A stretch of DNA of 64,000 nt from Ehretia macrophylla (Eukaryota > Streptophyta > Magnoliopsida > Boraginales > Ehretiaceae), in NCBI GenBank assembly GCA_037974665.1, contig CM075769.1, positions 23,276,139 through 23,340,138 of the forward strand. Reading direction: 5' to 3'. Below the pieces are notes generated by a model that ran no database searches, was not told the origin of the DNA, and was given only the letters and a program-made list of their open reading frames with translations. Positions 50,101-62,770 of the stretch are shown here, piece after piece. A program made the position numbers and the translations under genes. Within the stretch, counting starts at the first letter, position 1; each line of letters starts with the position of its first letter.

Positions 50101-52716
50101 TAATTCAATCATTAGAATTAGATGAAGCAACAAAGAGCAAAATCATCCAGTCCATCGATGATCTTGAATCATCATCCAGCTCTTCTTCAGAATACTCTGA
50201 TGATGAGAACATTAATCAGATTGGAACAGATAACTACTATTCCAGTAGTTCTTCCAACTCTATCCAGGAATGTGCTTGTCCCAGCAAAGGAGCATGTTTC
50301 TGTCAGAAAGGATTAAATGTCCTTACAGACTCTCATGGTCTTATGATCGATATGATCTGTAAGATTAATGATCCAGAAGAAAAGCAAGCTTATCTTCTCA
50401 GACTCAAAGATATCATGGATCAGAAAGAGGATGAGAAACCTCCATCCATATCTTTCCAGAACAACATCAAGAGTACAAATTATTCTGATGTCCTCAGTTA
50501 CTTCCAGAAGAGAAAAACCCAACCAGTAGGAATCTCTGATCTCCAGCATGAGATTAAACTGTTAAAAATAGAAATCCAGCAACTCAGACAAGAGTATAGG
50601 CAAGAGATTTGTGATCTCAGATGAGATCATGAACATCTCCAGCAAGATGTCCAACTCTTACAAATAGAATCCTTAGAACGTCAAAAACATCTTTCTCAGA
50701 ATGATGAACTTGATAAACAAACTCAGATTGCTATTGGCAAACTGACAGAAGGAGCTAGCACCTCCAAACCCACAGAGGATTATCTCAATCTTCTGAACAG
50801 AATCACGTACCAGAAATGGTATGTCCAGTTAACCATCAAGGTTAATGCTTTCAAATTTGAAACCATTGCCTTGTTAGACTCAGGTGCAGATATGAACTAC
50901 ATCCAAGAAGGTCTCATTCCTTCTCGATACTTCAAGAAAACCAAAGAGAAGCTTTCTATGGCTGACTCTACAAAACTTTAGATTAGGTACAAATTATCCA
51001 ATGCACATGTATGCAACCAAGGTATTTGTTTTCCTACCAGTTTTGTGCTGATAAAACAGTTAAATTCCCAAGTCATTCTCGGGAATCCATTCCTTCAACA
51101 GTTATTTCCCATGACTGTTACAGAACAGGGTATATCTACCAATGTGTTAGGTAAACCAATCCTTTTTGAGTTTTATTTCCCTTCACAACGAAGAGATATT
51201 AACTCAATCCAACAGAAAGAAAACCAAATTAGTTTTCTTAAACAAGATATTAAAAGTCTCAGAATTGATGAACAGATTGCTAAACAGCAGAAGTCCATCA
51301 ATGCATTCCAGACCAAACTTGAAAAAGAAGTTTGTTCAGAACTTCCTACGGCCTTTTGGGTCGTAAGAAACATTCAGTCTCTCTCCCATATGAGAAAGAC
51401 TTTTCAGAACATAATATTCCTACCAGGGCTCGGCCCATTCAGATGAATTGGGAATATCTTTCTCTTTGTAAAAAAGAGATCCAGAGTTTATTAGATAAAA
51501 AGCTTATGTGACCCAGCAAAAGCCCATGGTCGTGTGCGGCCTTTTATGTTAATAAACATGTAGAACAGGAACGAGGAGTCCCTCGTTTAGTCATTTACTA
51601 TAAGCCCTTAAATAAGGTCTTACAGTGGATCAGATATCCATTGCCCAACAAGAATGATCTCCTTAAGAGATTAAACCAGGCCCATGTCTTCAGTGAATTT
51701 GACATGAAATCTGAATTTTGGCAAATCCAAGTCATTGAATCAGAAAGGTACAAGACTGCATTCACCGTTCCATTTGGACAATATGAGTGGAATGTTATGC
51801 CTTTTGGGTTAAAGAATGCACCTTCAGAATTCCAAAACATTATGAACCAGATTTTTAATCAGTTCACAGATTTTACAATTGTTTACATTGATGATGTTTT
51901 AGTCTTCAGTAATGACATTCATCAGCATTGGAAACATTTGCAGATTTTCTTCAAAGTTATCAAAGAAAACGGTCTTGTGGTTTATGCACCCAAGATTAGG
52001 CTTTTTCAGACAAAAATCAGATTCTTAGGAAACATGATTTCTTTCGGGAAAATCACCCCTATCCAAAGAACACTTGATTTTGCAGAAAAATTCCCAGACA
52101 TTCTGCGTGAGAAAACACAGTTGCAAAGATTCTTAGGATCTTTAAACTATGTTGCAGATTTTTATCCTGGCATTCGCCATTTATGTAAACCTCTTTTTGA
52201 ACGTCTTAAAAAGAATCCTCCAGCGTGGTCTATATTCATACCAAAGCTGTACAGGAAATTAAGCGTCAGGTTAGAGTTTTACCAGTCTTGACTTTATGTC
52301 AACCAGATACCCCAAAGATAGTTCAGACAGATGCTTCTGAATTAGGATTCGGTGGTATTTTAAAACAGATTTTAGAAGGAAAAGAACTCATTGTTCGTTT
52401 CCATTTAGGAACATGGGATAAAGCCCAACAGAACTATTCAACAGTCAAAAAAGAGATTTTGTCCATTGTAAAATGCATATCAAAATTTTACGATGATTTG
52501 TTGAACCAGAAATTCTTAGTTCGTGTTGACTGCAAGTCAGCAAAAGATGTGCTTACTAAGGATGTTAAGAATATCGCATCTAAACAGATATTTGCCAGAT
52601 GGCAGGCCATCCTGTCAATTTTCGATTTTGATATTCAATATATCAAGGGAGAGAATAATTCTATCCCTGATTTCCTAACCAGAGAATTTCTAATAGGCCA
52701 CGTGCCTATCACATAG
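47193..52716 (+). pseudogene. ORF1 polyprotein region, copy C
   Basis: Order: movement protein (MASSSSNASVRSDNN at 47193 to about 48050, including the 30K-type core ...TCPHVMKALQLDIK), capsid region (about 48100-50000), zinc knuckle CFKCGKPGHFARDC (50046-50087), a Ser- and acid-rich stretch and a coiled-coil-like segment (about 50130-50740), protease (LLDSGADMN near 50870), RT (YIDD at 51884-51895) and RNase H (about 52300-52716). The family match rests on this order and on the RT motif AFTVPFGQYEWNVMPFGLKN. Broken. Confidence 0.85.
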
Positions 52717-52954
52717 GATTCCTCCGGGAATACCTTTTCCTTTTGTTTTTGTTTTGCAGAATCACAGAAGCGGACACCAAAAATCCAATTAATGGGTTCA
52801 GATGGATTGTTTCAAGTCCACCGCAATTAAGTAAATTGAAACACAGATTTTAGTTACAGAAGCAGAGCTGATAATATTTCAATTCCGCATTTCTTTCTTT
52901 ATATATTGTTGTTAACCATTCTGCAGGAATCATTTTACTCCTGACTTTGTAACA

Positions 52955-54265
52955 ATGGCTTTCAAGAAAGATAAAGGCAAGGCAAAAGCATTCAACCTTA
53001 GTTCTTATACTCAGAAAGCCAGTATACCAGTAGCCAGTCCAGCTCAGTCATCAACTCCAGTCAAGGTTGAAGACAAACAGATGACCCATACTCAGACTTC
53101 TACCCAGTCATTCCTAGGTAGAAACCTCACAGTTTTGGGGACTTTGACCCCTCAAAAACAGTTAACCGGTGTTCATACAGGTACTGCAGGTACATCGTCA
53201 TCTCAGACGACAACTAGTAACAAGTTTTAGCCCCTTGTTGCTAAATCAAAACCAGTAACTCCAGAACCTAAACAGTTACCATCTCCGTCATACATATACA
53301 AGAACGTCTTTGACCAGATTCTTGTAACAGAACCATTTCACTTCAAACAGAATCCAAACATCACCCCAGATGAGTTTGCTAGGGCATTTCTTCACCCTCA
53401 TTCAAACTACATCCCAGACAATACATATAAAACATAGAGTTACTATGAGGCAATTCTTATAGAGACGAATTCCATAGAGTTTGTCCTAGATGACAAAGAC
53501 AAACAACCAGGCCAGTATAGCCATGTCAAGGCTAAGCTACAGACTGTGCTCACCCTTGATCAATATGCACAACCCCCACAAAAAACCAAACTGATTCCAG
53601 AAAATGTACCCCTTAGAGACTATAACTATTATGATTACATTCAGGCATGGTTCAGAGTTTTTTACCGCCAGAATGATAAACATGATATGTCATGGTTTTT
53701 CCTTTTCAAGAAATCATTCCCCCTAGAGGTCCCAAGTTGGTTTATCCAATGGTGGGTATCATATGGTCCGATAACAGACATTTTACCAGATCCAGTTCAT
53801 GAAGGTTTCAAGTACTTCACGGAGAATTGGCAGGCTCCAGCACATTTAGCCTACCTTCCCCCATTTTTCGTGTTTTACAGAATTTTCTTTGTAACATGGA
53901 TATTTCATTCAGAATTCACATTTAAACATGTATCTTTCGAGAACCAGCAAGTCATACCGACTTTCGGAAGAAACCATTCAGTCATGTGGTGGAAGAAGAT
54001 GAACAACAGTTCTTGTTCAACTCCAAAGGTCCAAGCATGGCTAGAAACAAATCAGAAACAGAAAAAGGAAATTCAACCAGAACAGCAGGAGTTCATCTCC
54101 TTCAAGAATTTCCTACAGACTCAGTTAGCAATGGCCACCAGTTATGACAAAGTCAAGGTCATTATGCTCCATCTTGATGAACTTGCCTCAAATCAGGCAT
54201 CCATTTCCACAGACAATGCCAATGACAATGAAGATGATTGTTTTGGAATTTATACTCCTTTATGA
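52955..54265 (+). pseudogene. ORF2 region, copy C, protein of unknown function
   Basis: Starts MAFKKDKGKAKAFNLSSY. A Lys-rich head and Gln/Ser/Thr-rich linker are followed by the ITPDEFARAFLHPHSNYIPD block, a WFFLFKKSFPLEVPSWF block, an aromatic block FVFYRIFFVTWIFHSEFTF and an acidic end (DNANDNEDDCFGIYTPL). About 435 codons. No catalytic motif or known fold recognised. Broken. Confidence 0.7.
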
Positions 54266-54872
54266 GTATAAACTGGGCCAGACGAGTTTAGTTGTGTTCT
54301 CTGACAAAAATGCAATACAGATAAGTTTTCTAGTGTTCTCTCCAAAAAACACAGGACAGATGAGTTTTCTAATGTTCTCTCCAAAAACATTGGACAGATA
54401 GGGTTTTGTTCTTCTAAGTTCCCTTCAAAAACTAGGATGAAACGGTTAGACTTCCCCTCTCTAAAGTCATGGTTACTGAAGAATTCCATGAAACTTCAGC
54501 TAGTCCAGGTCAAACGGCAACTGGTAAAGATACCTCAAATCCGTTGATGGGTGTGGTTTTCCCAAAAAGCCAAAGAAGATTTAGAAACTTGTTTATCTTC
54601 TAGCCTGTATTTTATTTTGTATTTTGCTTAGTCAACTTACCTTTAGCCAACTTACCTTTAGCAAACCTATTTCAACAACCTTGTAAGGTCACAGGATTGA
54701 GGAGCAGAGGGCGTAAGACTCCGTTGTTACCCATGTGGCGATTTGGTGAGGAATAGTTAGGCTTCGAAGATAGTAAGACTAAGTACGATACATATTAGAT
54801 TATAGGGAAAATAAACTAGTTTATTTATTTTCTTTGTATTGGTGGGAAATTTACATCACTCCATGTACTTGT

Positions 54873-55040
54873 ATGTATTCTACCATTAGTCAGTATGATC
54901 CAGACATAAAGAAGTTTTACAACGTCTTCAGGATAGAACCAGAATCAGACTCAGAGATGAAGAAGAAGATGAATCCAGTCAAGATTCCATCATCAGACAT
55001 CATCATTACAAGACGACGAAATTACTTTCGGTCACAGTGA
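54873..55040 (+). CDS. Small reading frame of the virus, copy C
   Basis: 55 aa from ATG, starting MYSTISQYDPDIKKFYNVFR and ending at RNYFRSQ just before the array edge. Same length as in A and B. Confidence 0.4.
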   Translation: MYSTISQYDPDIKKFYNVFRIEPESDSEMKKKMNPVKIPSSDIIITRRRNYFRSQ

Positions 55041-55053
55041 AAGTAATCCAGTC

Positions 55054-55070
55054 AATATATATATATATAT
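55054..55070. repeat. (TA)n tract at the right edge of the virus array
   Basis: ATATATATATATATAT directly after the last virus bases; mirrors the longer tract at 30723-30773. Confidence 0.85.
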
Positions 55071-55248
55071 TTGTAATTCAATAATAGATAAATACTTATC
55101 AAAAACAACATTGGATAAGATTGAAATATGGTGGAGGCAGATGTGAATTAATAATTATGGTAGGTGCATGTGTGTGTGTGCGGCTAATAAGAGTTGGTAA
55201 AAATGGTATGTGCTGATATGTGTGTGTATTTGTGATATATGGGATACA

Positions 55249-57744
55249 TGTGACGCTCGAGATTTAGCCATGCATTCAATTACTGTTGCATCCCTTGTTT
55301 TTGCATTTCCTTCTGTGCTTTATTAACTGTCTTCTTAAATTACTATTCACTTCATTTTTAAACTGCATTCTATTAGTGAATTAGTATTTTTATTAAATCA
55401 TATTAATTGTTAAAGTAGTGGGAAAAATGTGCAATAGAGCTAGAGGTGATAGGAGAGCTCGTTTAGAAAATGATTTTTGTAGTTGAATGAATAGTGTTAC
55501 GTAACTAACTTAGAGATTTAATTAGCTAGCTCACATCCTTCACTTTAGGCTCGTTTTAAGCTTACTACGCGCATTATATTAGACCACTTAAGCACCCAAA
55601 CAAGACCCCACCCTAGCTTAGTCAATATATAGTCATTTTAGCTCATAACATAAGAGAGAAAAAAAAATAAAAGCTGAAAAGAAGCAGTGAAGGCCGACAG
55701 CAGCAAACAGTGGGGAAAAATCAATTTTCGCTCTTCAATCCTTCAATTCAAGCCACTCCAAGCCTTGAGCAAGTGGATTAGGGTGTGTGCAAGGTTCCTA
55801 GGTGCTCCTACGCACATTGGTGAGGGATTTCACAGCTTATTTTCGCATTTCTAAATAGTTGTTATTTTCTTGATTTGTTGAAAATGTGTTCAAATGCTAT
55901 TGTATTGATTATCTATGCTATTATACCATGTATATGAATGCTAGAGAACACATTTGAGCCATCATTTCGCTTTTTAAACGGTTAGAATCGTTAGTTTGAT
56001 TTTTAGGGTGAATAGTGACGAAAATTCTAGGGTTTTGTGAAATTGTGCGTTTTAACTTGATTTAATGCTCCTAATAGATGCCTTATGTGCTAATGAAGGT
56101 AGTCTAATCACCCCGTGCACTTGCATTGCTCTAGAATCGTATAAAACGTAAAATAGTCGACTTTAACAAAGGGCTTTCGGGGTTAATGCGAATCCGGGTG
56201 GATTTGGGCTTCACTTTTAGTATCCTTAGGCTACCTAGGTACTATAGAAGCTTTGATAACCCTTGGTTGAAGCCCGGATGTGGTACGTGTAGTTTAAAGC
56301 CATAAGAGGGAATTTGAGGCTTTCGGGATAATCGCGGGTATTTGTATGAGTTTGAGGGTTGGAAGGGTCCCTTGAAGGTTAGTTAGAAGATTTGTATAGA
56401 TTCCCTTTGAATTGGAATCATTATCTTTGGTTTGGAAGAGAAATAGGTTGAAAAACAAAGGGGTTTAGGTGCAATTTCGATTGACTCACACTTCTAAACC
56501 CATGGCATGACTTCTTGAGTGTTTATATGTGGTTTCAAGTTGATTTGAAGCTTTTGGTGTGATTCTTTGCTTATCTTGTATATGTCCCTTTGTAAAACTG
56601 CTTATTAGCTTATATAATTGTTCTATTCTAACTGCCTCGAGGTCAACCTACTTTGTTGATCCTCCTATGTGTTAATGCTTATATTATTGCTATTAACTTG
56701 CCATTGTAAAGTGCATTGCATAGTGGTTGCGCAACCATAGTGTCAGGGGCGGATGTGTTAAATATCGGCTGGGCGGCAGAGGGCTTGCCGGTGGATATTC
56801 AAACTCTGTGCCCTAGTCCCTCATTAGCCTGGTCCAGAGATTGAAAGGGGATGTTGGGTCGTAGGATTATCGGGGTACATCCGGAGTATACCTACTGGAG
56901 TGTTTGGGGATTATGCCGGCTTATCGTGATCGTGATCGTGGTTCGTGGATCGTGAATGAAGACCAGTGAAGATTGGTGTATAGGGGTTATGTGAAATGTA
57001 TCCTTTTAAATGTGTGGTTATTCAAACTGTCATTGTTTCTTTAATTATCCAATTGTTATTGTTGTTTTAACTGTATTACCTGTTGCATTGCACGCCCCGG
57101 GACTATATCCCTCACTGGGCAACAGTGGTTGCTCATACCTCTATATATGTTTCAGGAGACGCTGAGGGTGATCCCCAGCTTGTTGAGTTAGTTAAGGAGG
57201 AGGAAGTTCAGACTGATCCTTTACCTTAGTTGCTGTGCCTGATAGCTTGAGGTGGTTTAAATTCTTGCTGCTATGTGGAAGGCTCAACTATTTATCTTAT
57301 GTCCTATTTTGTGGCTTGAGGGCTATGTAAATGCATGTTGTACCAGTTAAAAGATAGTTGATTGTGATGTAGATTTGGAAGCCTATGTTTTGTAATAACT
57401 TAGGATTCTACTTTTATTCACTTTGCATGCTTGGGAGTGAATGGCTTAATTTAGAATGTTTTATCTTCTAAGTATATTTTAATGTTATCCTAGAAGTCAT
57501 AGCTATTAGATTATGTGGTAAACAAGTTACTTGCATGCTTGTGTGGTTTTGGAATTGTTATTTGCTTCAAGGCTCGGATGGCCTTGAATCTTTAAATATA
57601 TAGCCATGAAAAGTTTGATTACCTTGTAGTTACCTTATTTGCGAGTTTACAGGTTTTCAGAATGTCCATGGTACAGGGGAGACTCTGTCCGTGTGTCGGG
57701 TCCGGACTTAACCTTTAGCTTGGGGGTTGGGTCGGGGCGTGACA
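55249..57744 (+). repeat. 5' LTR of the chromovirus
   Basis: TGTGACGC...GCGTGACA, 2496 bases. Contains GGTGAGGG (55819-55826), GGGCGGCAGAGGGCTTGCC (56771-56789), TGTTGGGTCGTA (56852-56863), TACATCCGGAGTA (56876-56888) and CCCTCACTGGG (57109-57119). Confidence 0.92.
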
Positions 57745-57750
57745 TTTAAG

Positions 57751-57762
57751 TGGTATCAGTGC
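57751..57762 (+). other. Primer binding site of the chromovirus
   Basis: TGGTATCAGTGC, one base off the initiator-Met tRNA complement TGGTATCAGAGC; six bases after the LTR. Confidence 0.85.
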
Positions 57763-58096
57763 TATTAAATGCATGAAGCCGGGTTAATTTTCTCGGTCTG
57801 TGGGTAGAGATTTGTTATGTGACTTTGTGATTGCATTAGTCTTTGATTTTGATTTGCCTAAGTGAAATTTGAATTAAGAATGAACATGCTAGCATGGAAA
57901 TAGAATATCAAGAGTTTAGAATGTCAAGTATGATCTAATGACTTATGTGTACTTCAAGAATGTGGAATATTTATTTGAACTTCTATGTACTTGACTTTAT
58001 GTGAATCTATTTGGACTTTTCTTTATGTGTTTACTTATAAATTGCATATATACATATGTAAACCTGTCATAACACTTTGCATTCTAGCTAATCGAG

Positions 58097-61000
58097 ATGG
58101 GGCCCCGCCGTCGTACTGAGAATCAGAATGTTGGTGAAGAACCAGAGGGGGTTCATGGGCAGGAAGCTGATGTGCCAGAAAATGCACCGCAGGTTCAAGA
58201 ACCGAGCACTGCACAGATCTTGGCCACGATGGCCACTGCTATGAACACCATCGCCCAGTTTGTGACACAGCAGGGTCAGACAGGGGTTGTTGGAGGTAAT
58301 CAGGTTGCGAGAGCCGGAGGTAGTGGCCCTACCGGAGGGAATCTGTATGACCGGTTTATTCATCATGGGGCCTATACTTTCTTTGGAGAACCGGACGATA
58401 TGAAGGCTGAGATGTGGCTGAGGAAGTTTGAAAGGGTAGCGGCAATACTCGAGTGCCATGATGATAGGAAGATCACTTATGCCACATTCCTTCTAGAGGG
58501 TGACGCTGAAGATTGGTGGCATACTATCAGTGAGAAATGGGAAGCCGAGGGGGTTCATCACTCGTGGGCTGACTTCGTCTGAGAATTTCGAGACAAGTAC
58601 ATATCGGTGGTTGCCCGCGAGAGGCGTCAAACAGAGTTCATAAACTTGAAATAGGGAAGTATGACAGTAGATCAATATGAGGCTACTTTTACCAGGCTTT
58701 CCCGTTATGCGCCAGCCTTGATACAGCCAGAGGACATGAAGATCCAGAGATTCATCCCGGGTTTGAGGAGGGATATTATGCTAAATTCATCTGCAAATGA
58801 TTTTCCTAATTATGCTGCAGTAGTCCGAGCCGCCTCAAGATATGAAAAACGCAAGGCCGATGTGTTAGCCGAGACCAGTCAATCAAGTAAATGGTTTCAG
58901 TCTCAGAGTCAAGGGTACCAGGGACAGGCTATATCAGTTGGGCAGAGTACACAATCGAGACAGACTCAGAGTTATATAGGGCCTACTCAGACTCAGACGC
59001 GACTAGTTCAGAGTCAGACTCAGAGTCAATTCCGTCCAGCAGTATCCCGTTCGCAGCAGGGTAGTTCAGCTACCTCTACTTACAGAGCTCCTTCGGGAGG
59101 CACTGCTCTAAGACGTCACTAGCAGTGCAAATTCTGTCAGCGTCAGGGCCACACTGAGGATGTTTGTTGGAAGAAACAAAACAAGTGTACAGGTTGCGGC
59201 AGTGATCAGCACAGGGTTAAAGACTGTCAGAAATTTAAGAACTCTAGGGGTCAGACGTCAACTCAGAACTCTCAGACCAGGGCACCAGCTGCAGCACCAC
59301 CACCACGAGGTCAGGCCCGTGTATTTGCTTTGGACGCTGAGGAGCTTCCGGATACGACCGCTGTGGTAGAAGGTATTTTTCTTCTTAATGATCAATCAGT
59401 TAAGGTTTTAATTGATTCTGAGGCTTCGCATTCTTTTATTACTCCTACTTGTGCACAAAATGCTAAACTGAAACATGATAAACTGTTGCATGAGATTGTG
59501 GTTTATGCTCCTATGGGTCCGAAGTTTGTTACTAGATCTATTTGCAGAGCATGTAGTATATTTATTGAGGGTCGTGTTTTTCCTGCTGATTTAATTATCC
59601 TACCCTTCAATGACTTTGAAATTATATTGGGGATGGACTGGTTAAGTAAATATTATGCCCAGCTTGATTGTAGAAAGAAGATTGTGTATCTAGAAATGTC
59701 TGACCAGCCTATACTTAAAATAGTTGGTAGTAAAAAATCTATGGAAACTCCTATTATTTCTTCTATTAGGGCATCTAAATTATTGAGCAAGGGTTGTGAG
59801 GCTTATCTTGCATATTTGATTAATCAACCTATAGATCAATTGAAATTGAATAATGTACCTATCGTGAGGGAGTTTTCGGGGGTCTTTCCTGAGGAATTAC
59901 CTGGGTTACCGCCTGATAGAGAGATAGAGTTCATGATTGACTTATTGTCGGGAACTTCATCTATCTCTAGGACTCCGTATAGAATGGCTCCACCCGAATT
60001 GCAGGAATTGAAAGTTCAATTGCAGGGCTTGCTTGAGAAGGGATTCATTCAGCCGAGTTCTTCACCTTGGGGTGCGCCAGTCCTATTTGTAAAAAAGAAA
60101 GACGGATCTCTTCGCTTATGCATTGATTATCGGGGTCTTAATTAACCATCAAAAATAAATATCATTTGCCTTTAATTGAAGAGTTATTTGATCAGTTGCA
60201 AGGCGCCAGGGTATTATCTAAATTTGATCTGAGGCAAGGCTATTATCAGCTGAGGATTAAGAAAGATGATGTTCCTAAAACTGCTTTCAGAACTCGATAT
60301 GGCCATTATGAGTTTGTTGTCTTGCCGTTTGGTCTTACTAATGCTCCCGCCGTATTCATGGACTTAATACAGAGGTTATTCCGTCCTTATCTGGACCAAT
60401 TTGTGGTTATCTTCATTGATGATATTCTTGTCTATTCTAAATCTGAGGTGGAACATGAACAGCATCTCAGAATCATGTTGCAGACTCTTCAGGTGCATCG
60501 GTTATTTGCAAAGTTTAGCAAATGTGAATTCTGGTTTAAGCAAGTTGCTTTTCTGGGCCATATTATCTCGCAGGATGGTATTTCTGTTGATCCAGTGAAG
60601 ATTGAAGTTGTGTTATCTTGGAAACTACCTGAAACTGTCACGGAGATTCGTAGCTTCCTTGGGTTAGCTGGGTATTATCGGAGGTTTGTCAAGGATTTCT
60701 CTAAGATTGCAGGGCCTTTAACTCAACTTACTCAGAAGAAAACAGTATTTGACTGGAGTGATAGATACGAGGCCAGCTTCCAGGAATTAAAGAAGAGATT
60801 GACTACAGCTCCTATTCTTGCTTTACCTGAAGGTTATGATAATCTGGTGATCTATAGTGATGCTTCGAAGGAAGGCCTGGGTTGTGTGTTGATGCAGAAT
60901 GGTAGGGTTATTGCTTATGCTTCAAGGAAACTGAAGCCTTATGAACTCAACTATCCGACTCATGATCTTAAGCTTGCAGCTATTATTCTTGCATTAAAGA

Positions 61001-62750
61001 AATGGCATCATTATCTTTGGGGCACCAAGTTTGAAATCTTTACAGATCATAAGAGCTTGAAATATCTGTTTTCACATAAAGAGTTGAACATGAGGCAGAG
61101 GCGTTGGCTGGAATTACTTGAGGACTATAACTGCACTATTAACTATCTTCCGGGCAAGGCCAATATTGTTGCTGATGCTTTGAGCCGAAAGGCTACTGTT
61201 GCTAGCTTGATTATCAAGAATTGGGAATTCATGGAAGAATTATGCTTATGGAAGCCTAATACTTCAGATTCTGGTATTCAATTCGCAAGTTTGCAGATTC
61301 AATCTCTATTATTATCCAGGATTCGAGAAGCCCAACAGGCTGATCTTCAATTGTTGAAAGTCTTAGAGAATTCTCAAGGGGGAGAGTCGGATTTCAAACT
61401 GCACGACGATGGTATTCTCAAATTCAAAGGCAGAATCTATATTCCGAGTGATCCAACTTTGAAGAAGGATATTCTTGCTGAGGCACACAGTTCTAGATAT
61501 ACTATCCATCCAGGCAATACTAAAATGTATAAAGATTTAAAGCAAAACTTCTGGTGGAATAATATGAAGAGAGAAATTGCTGACTATGTTGCTCGATGTC
61601 TTACTTGTCAGAAAGTTAAAGCAGAGCATCAGAGGCCTGCAGGGTTGTTACAGCCTTTGGCTATTCCTGTTTGGAAATGGGATCATATTACCATGGATTT
61701 CGTATCAGATTTACCGAGGTCTTCGAAGGGTAATGACTCAGTTTGGGTTATTGTGGATAGGCTAACCAAGACTTCTCACTTCATTGCTAAAAAGAAGTCT
61801 GATTCTCTTGATAAACTGGTAGAGTTGTATATTGAGAATGTTGTCCGACTTCATGGAATTCCAAAGAGTATTGTGTCAGATAGAGATCCCAGATTCACAT
61901 CTCAGTTCTGGCAGAAGATTCAGAAAGCTTTGGGCACGACTTTGAGTTTCAGTACAGCTTATCATCCTCAGACTGATGGTCAATCCGAGAGAACTACCTT
62001 AATCCTCGAGGATATGTTACGGGCTTGTATTTTGGACTTCGGTAAAAGTTGGGAGAAGTATTTGCCACTCGCAGAGTTCGCCTATAACAATAGTTATCAA
62101 GCTACTATTAGTATGGCACCTTATGAGGCACTGTATGGGTGTAAATGCCGGTCTCCTCTCTACTGGGATGAAGTTGGTGAAATGAAGACAGTCGACCCTA
62201 CTCTTTTACCTGAGATGAACAAAATGATTGATCATGTGTAGCTTATCAGGAAAAGGATGCTTACAGCTCAGAGTCGGCAAAAGAGTTATGCAGATAGACG
62301 CTGTCGTGATCTGAAATTTGCCGTGGGGGATTGAGTATTTCTGAAAATTTCTCCTCGCAAGGGTTTGATTCGGCATGGTAAAGGAGGTAAACTTAGCCCT
62401 CGTTATGTGGGACCATTTGAGATAACTGAAACTATTGGTGAATTGGCTTACCGTCTAGCTTTACCTCCCAGTCTGGGCAGAATTCATGATGTATTCCATG
62501 TTTCTATGCTTCGGAAGCATCAGCCAGATCCCTCTCACATACTTGAGTCGGAACCGCTAGAGATTAGTGAAACTTTGACCTACACAGAGAACCTCTTTGA
62601 ATTGTTGATCAGAAAGTTCAGGAGTTGAGTACTAAAAGCATTCCGATGGTTAAAGTTCTGTGGGATCATCACGGCATAGAGGATGCGACGTGGGAGAGAG
62701 AGGATCAGATGCGAGAGCGATATCCAGAGTTATTCGCCGAATCATGTAAG
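58097..62750 (+). pseudogene. Chromovirus gag-pol region
   Basis: Gag starts MGPRRRTENQN at 58097, with the retrotransposon gag core GEPDDMKAEMWLRKFERV and LLEGDAEDWW. Two zinc knuckles follow ([14 protein letters not shown] and [14 protein letters not shown], about 59128-59230). Next are protease ([13 protein letters not shown] near 59402-59440), RT (about 59980-60560; FIDDILVYS from 60412), RNase H (about 60840-61190), integrase zinc-binding and core regions (about 61490-62200; [12 protein letters not shown] near 61960) and a chromodomain-like end (VKVLWDHHGIEDATWE ... YPELFAE, 62649-62745). The chromodomain is thought to steer integration to chromatin marks. Broken. Confidence 0.9.
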
Positions 62751-62770
62751 AATTGCGTGGACGCAATTAG

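Larger units (their letters stand above)
47047..55053 (+). mobile_element. Endogenous pararetrovirus copy C (florendovirus-like)
   Basis: Third copy, opposite in orientation to A and B. It runs from within the leader (CAACTTACCTTTAACTACGG) through the ORF1 region (47193-52716), ORF2 region (52955-54265) and small frame (54873-55040), and stops in the repeat-bearing non-coding region, where a TA tract begins. It is the best preserved of the three but still broken, with about half a dozen breaks. Confidence 0.88.

Noticed and set aside
30774-55053. Reading the array as Ty3/gypsy retrotransposons
   Set aside because: RT and RNase H are present, but there is no integrase and no LTR, and a 30K-type movement protein precedes the capsid region, which is the caulimovirid plan.
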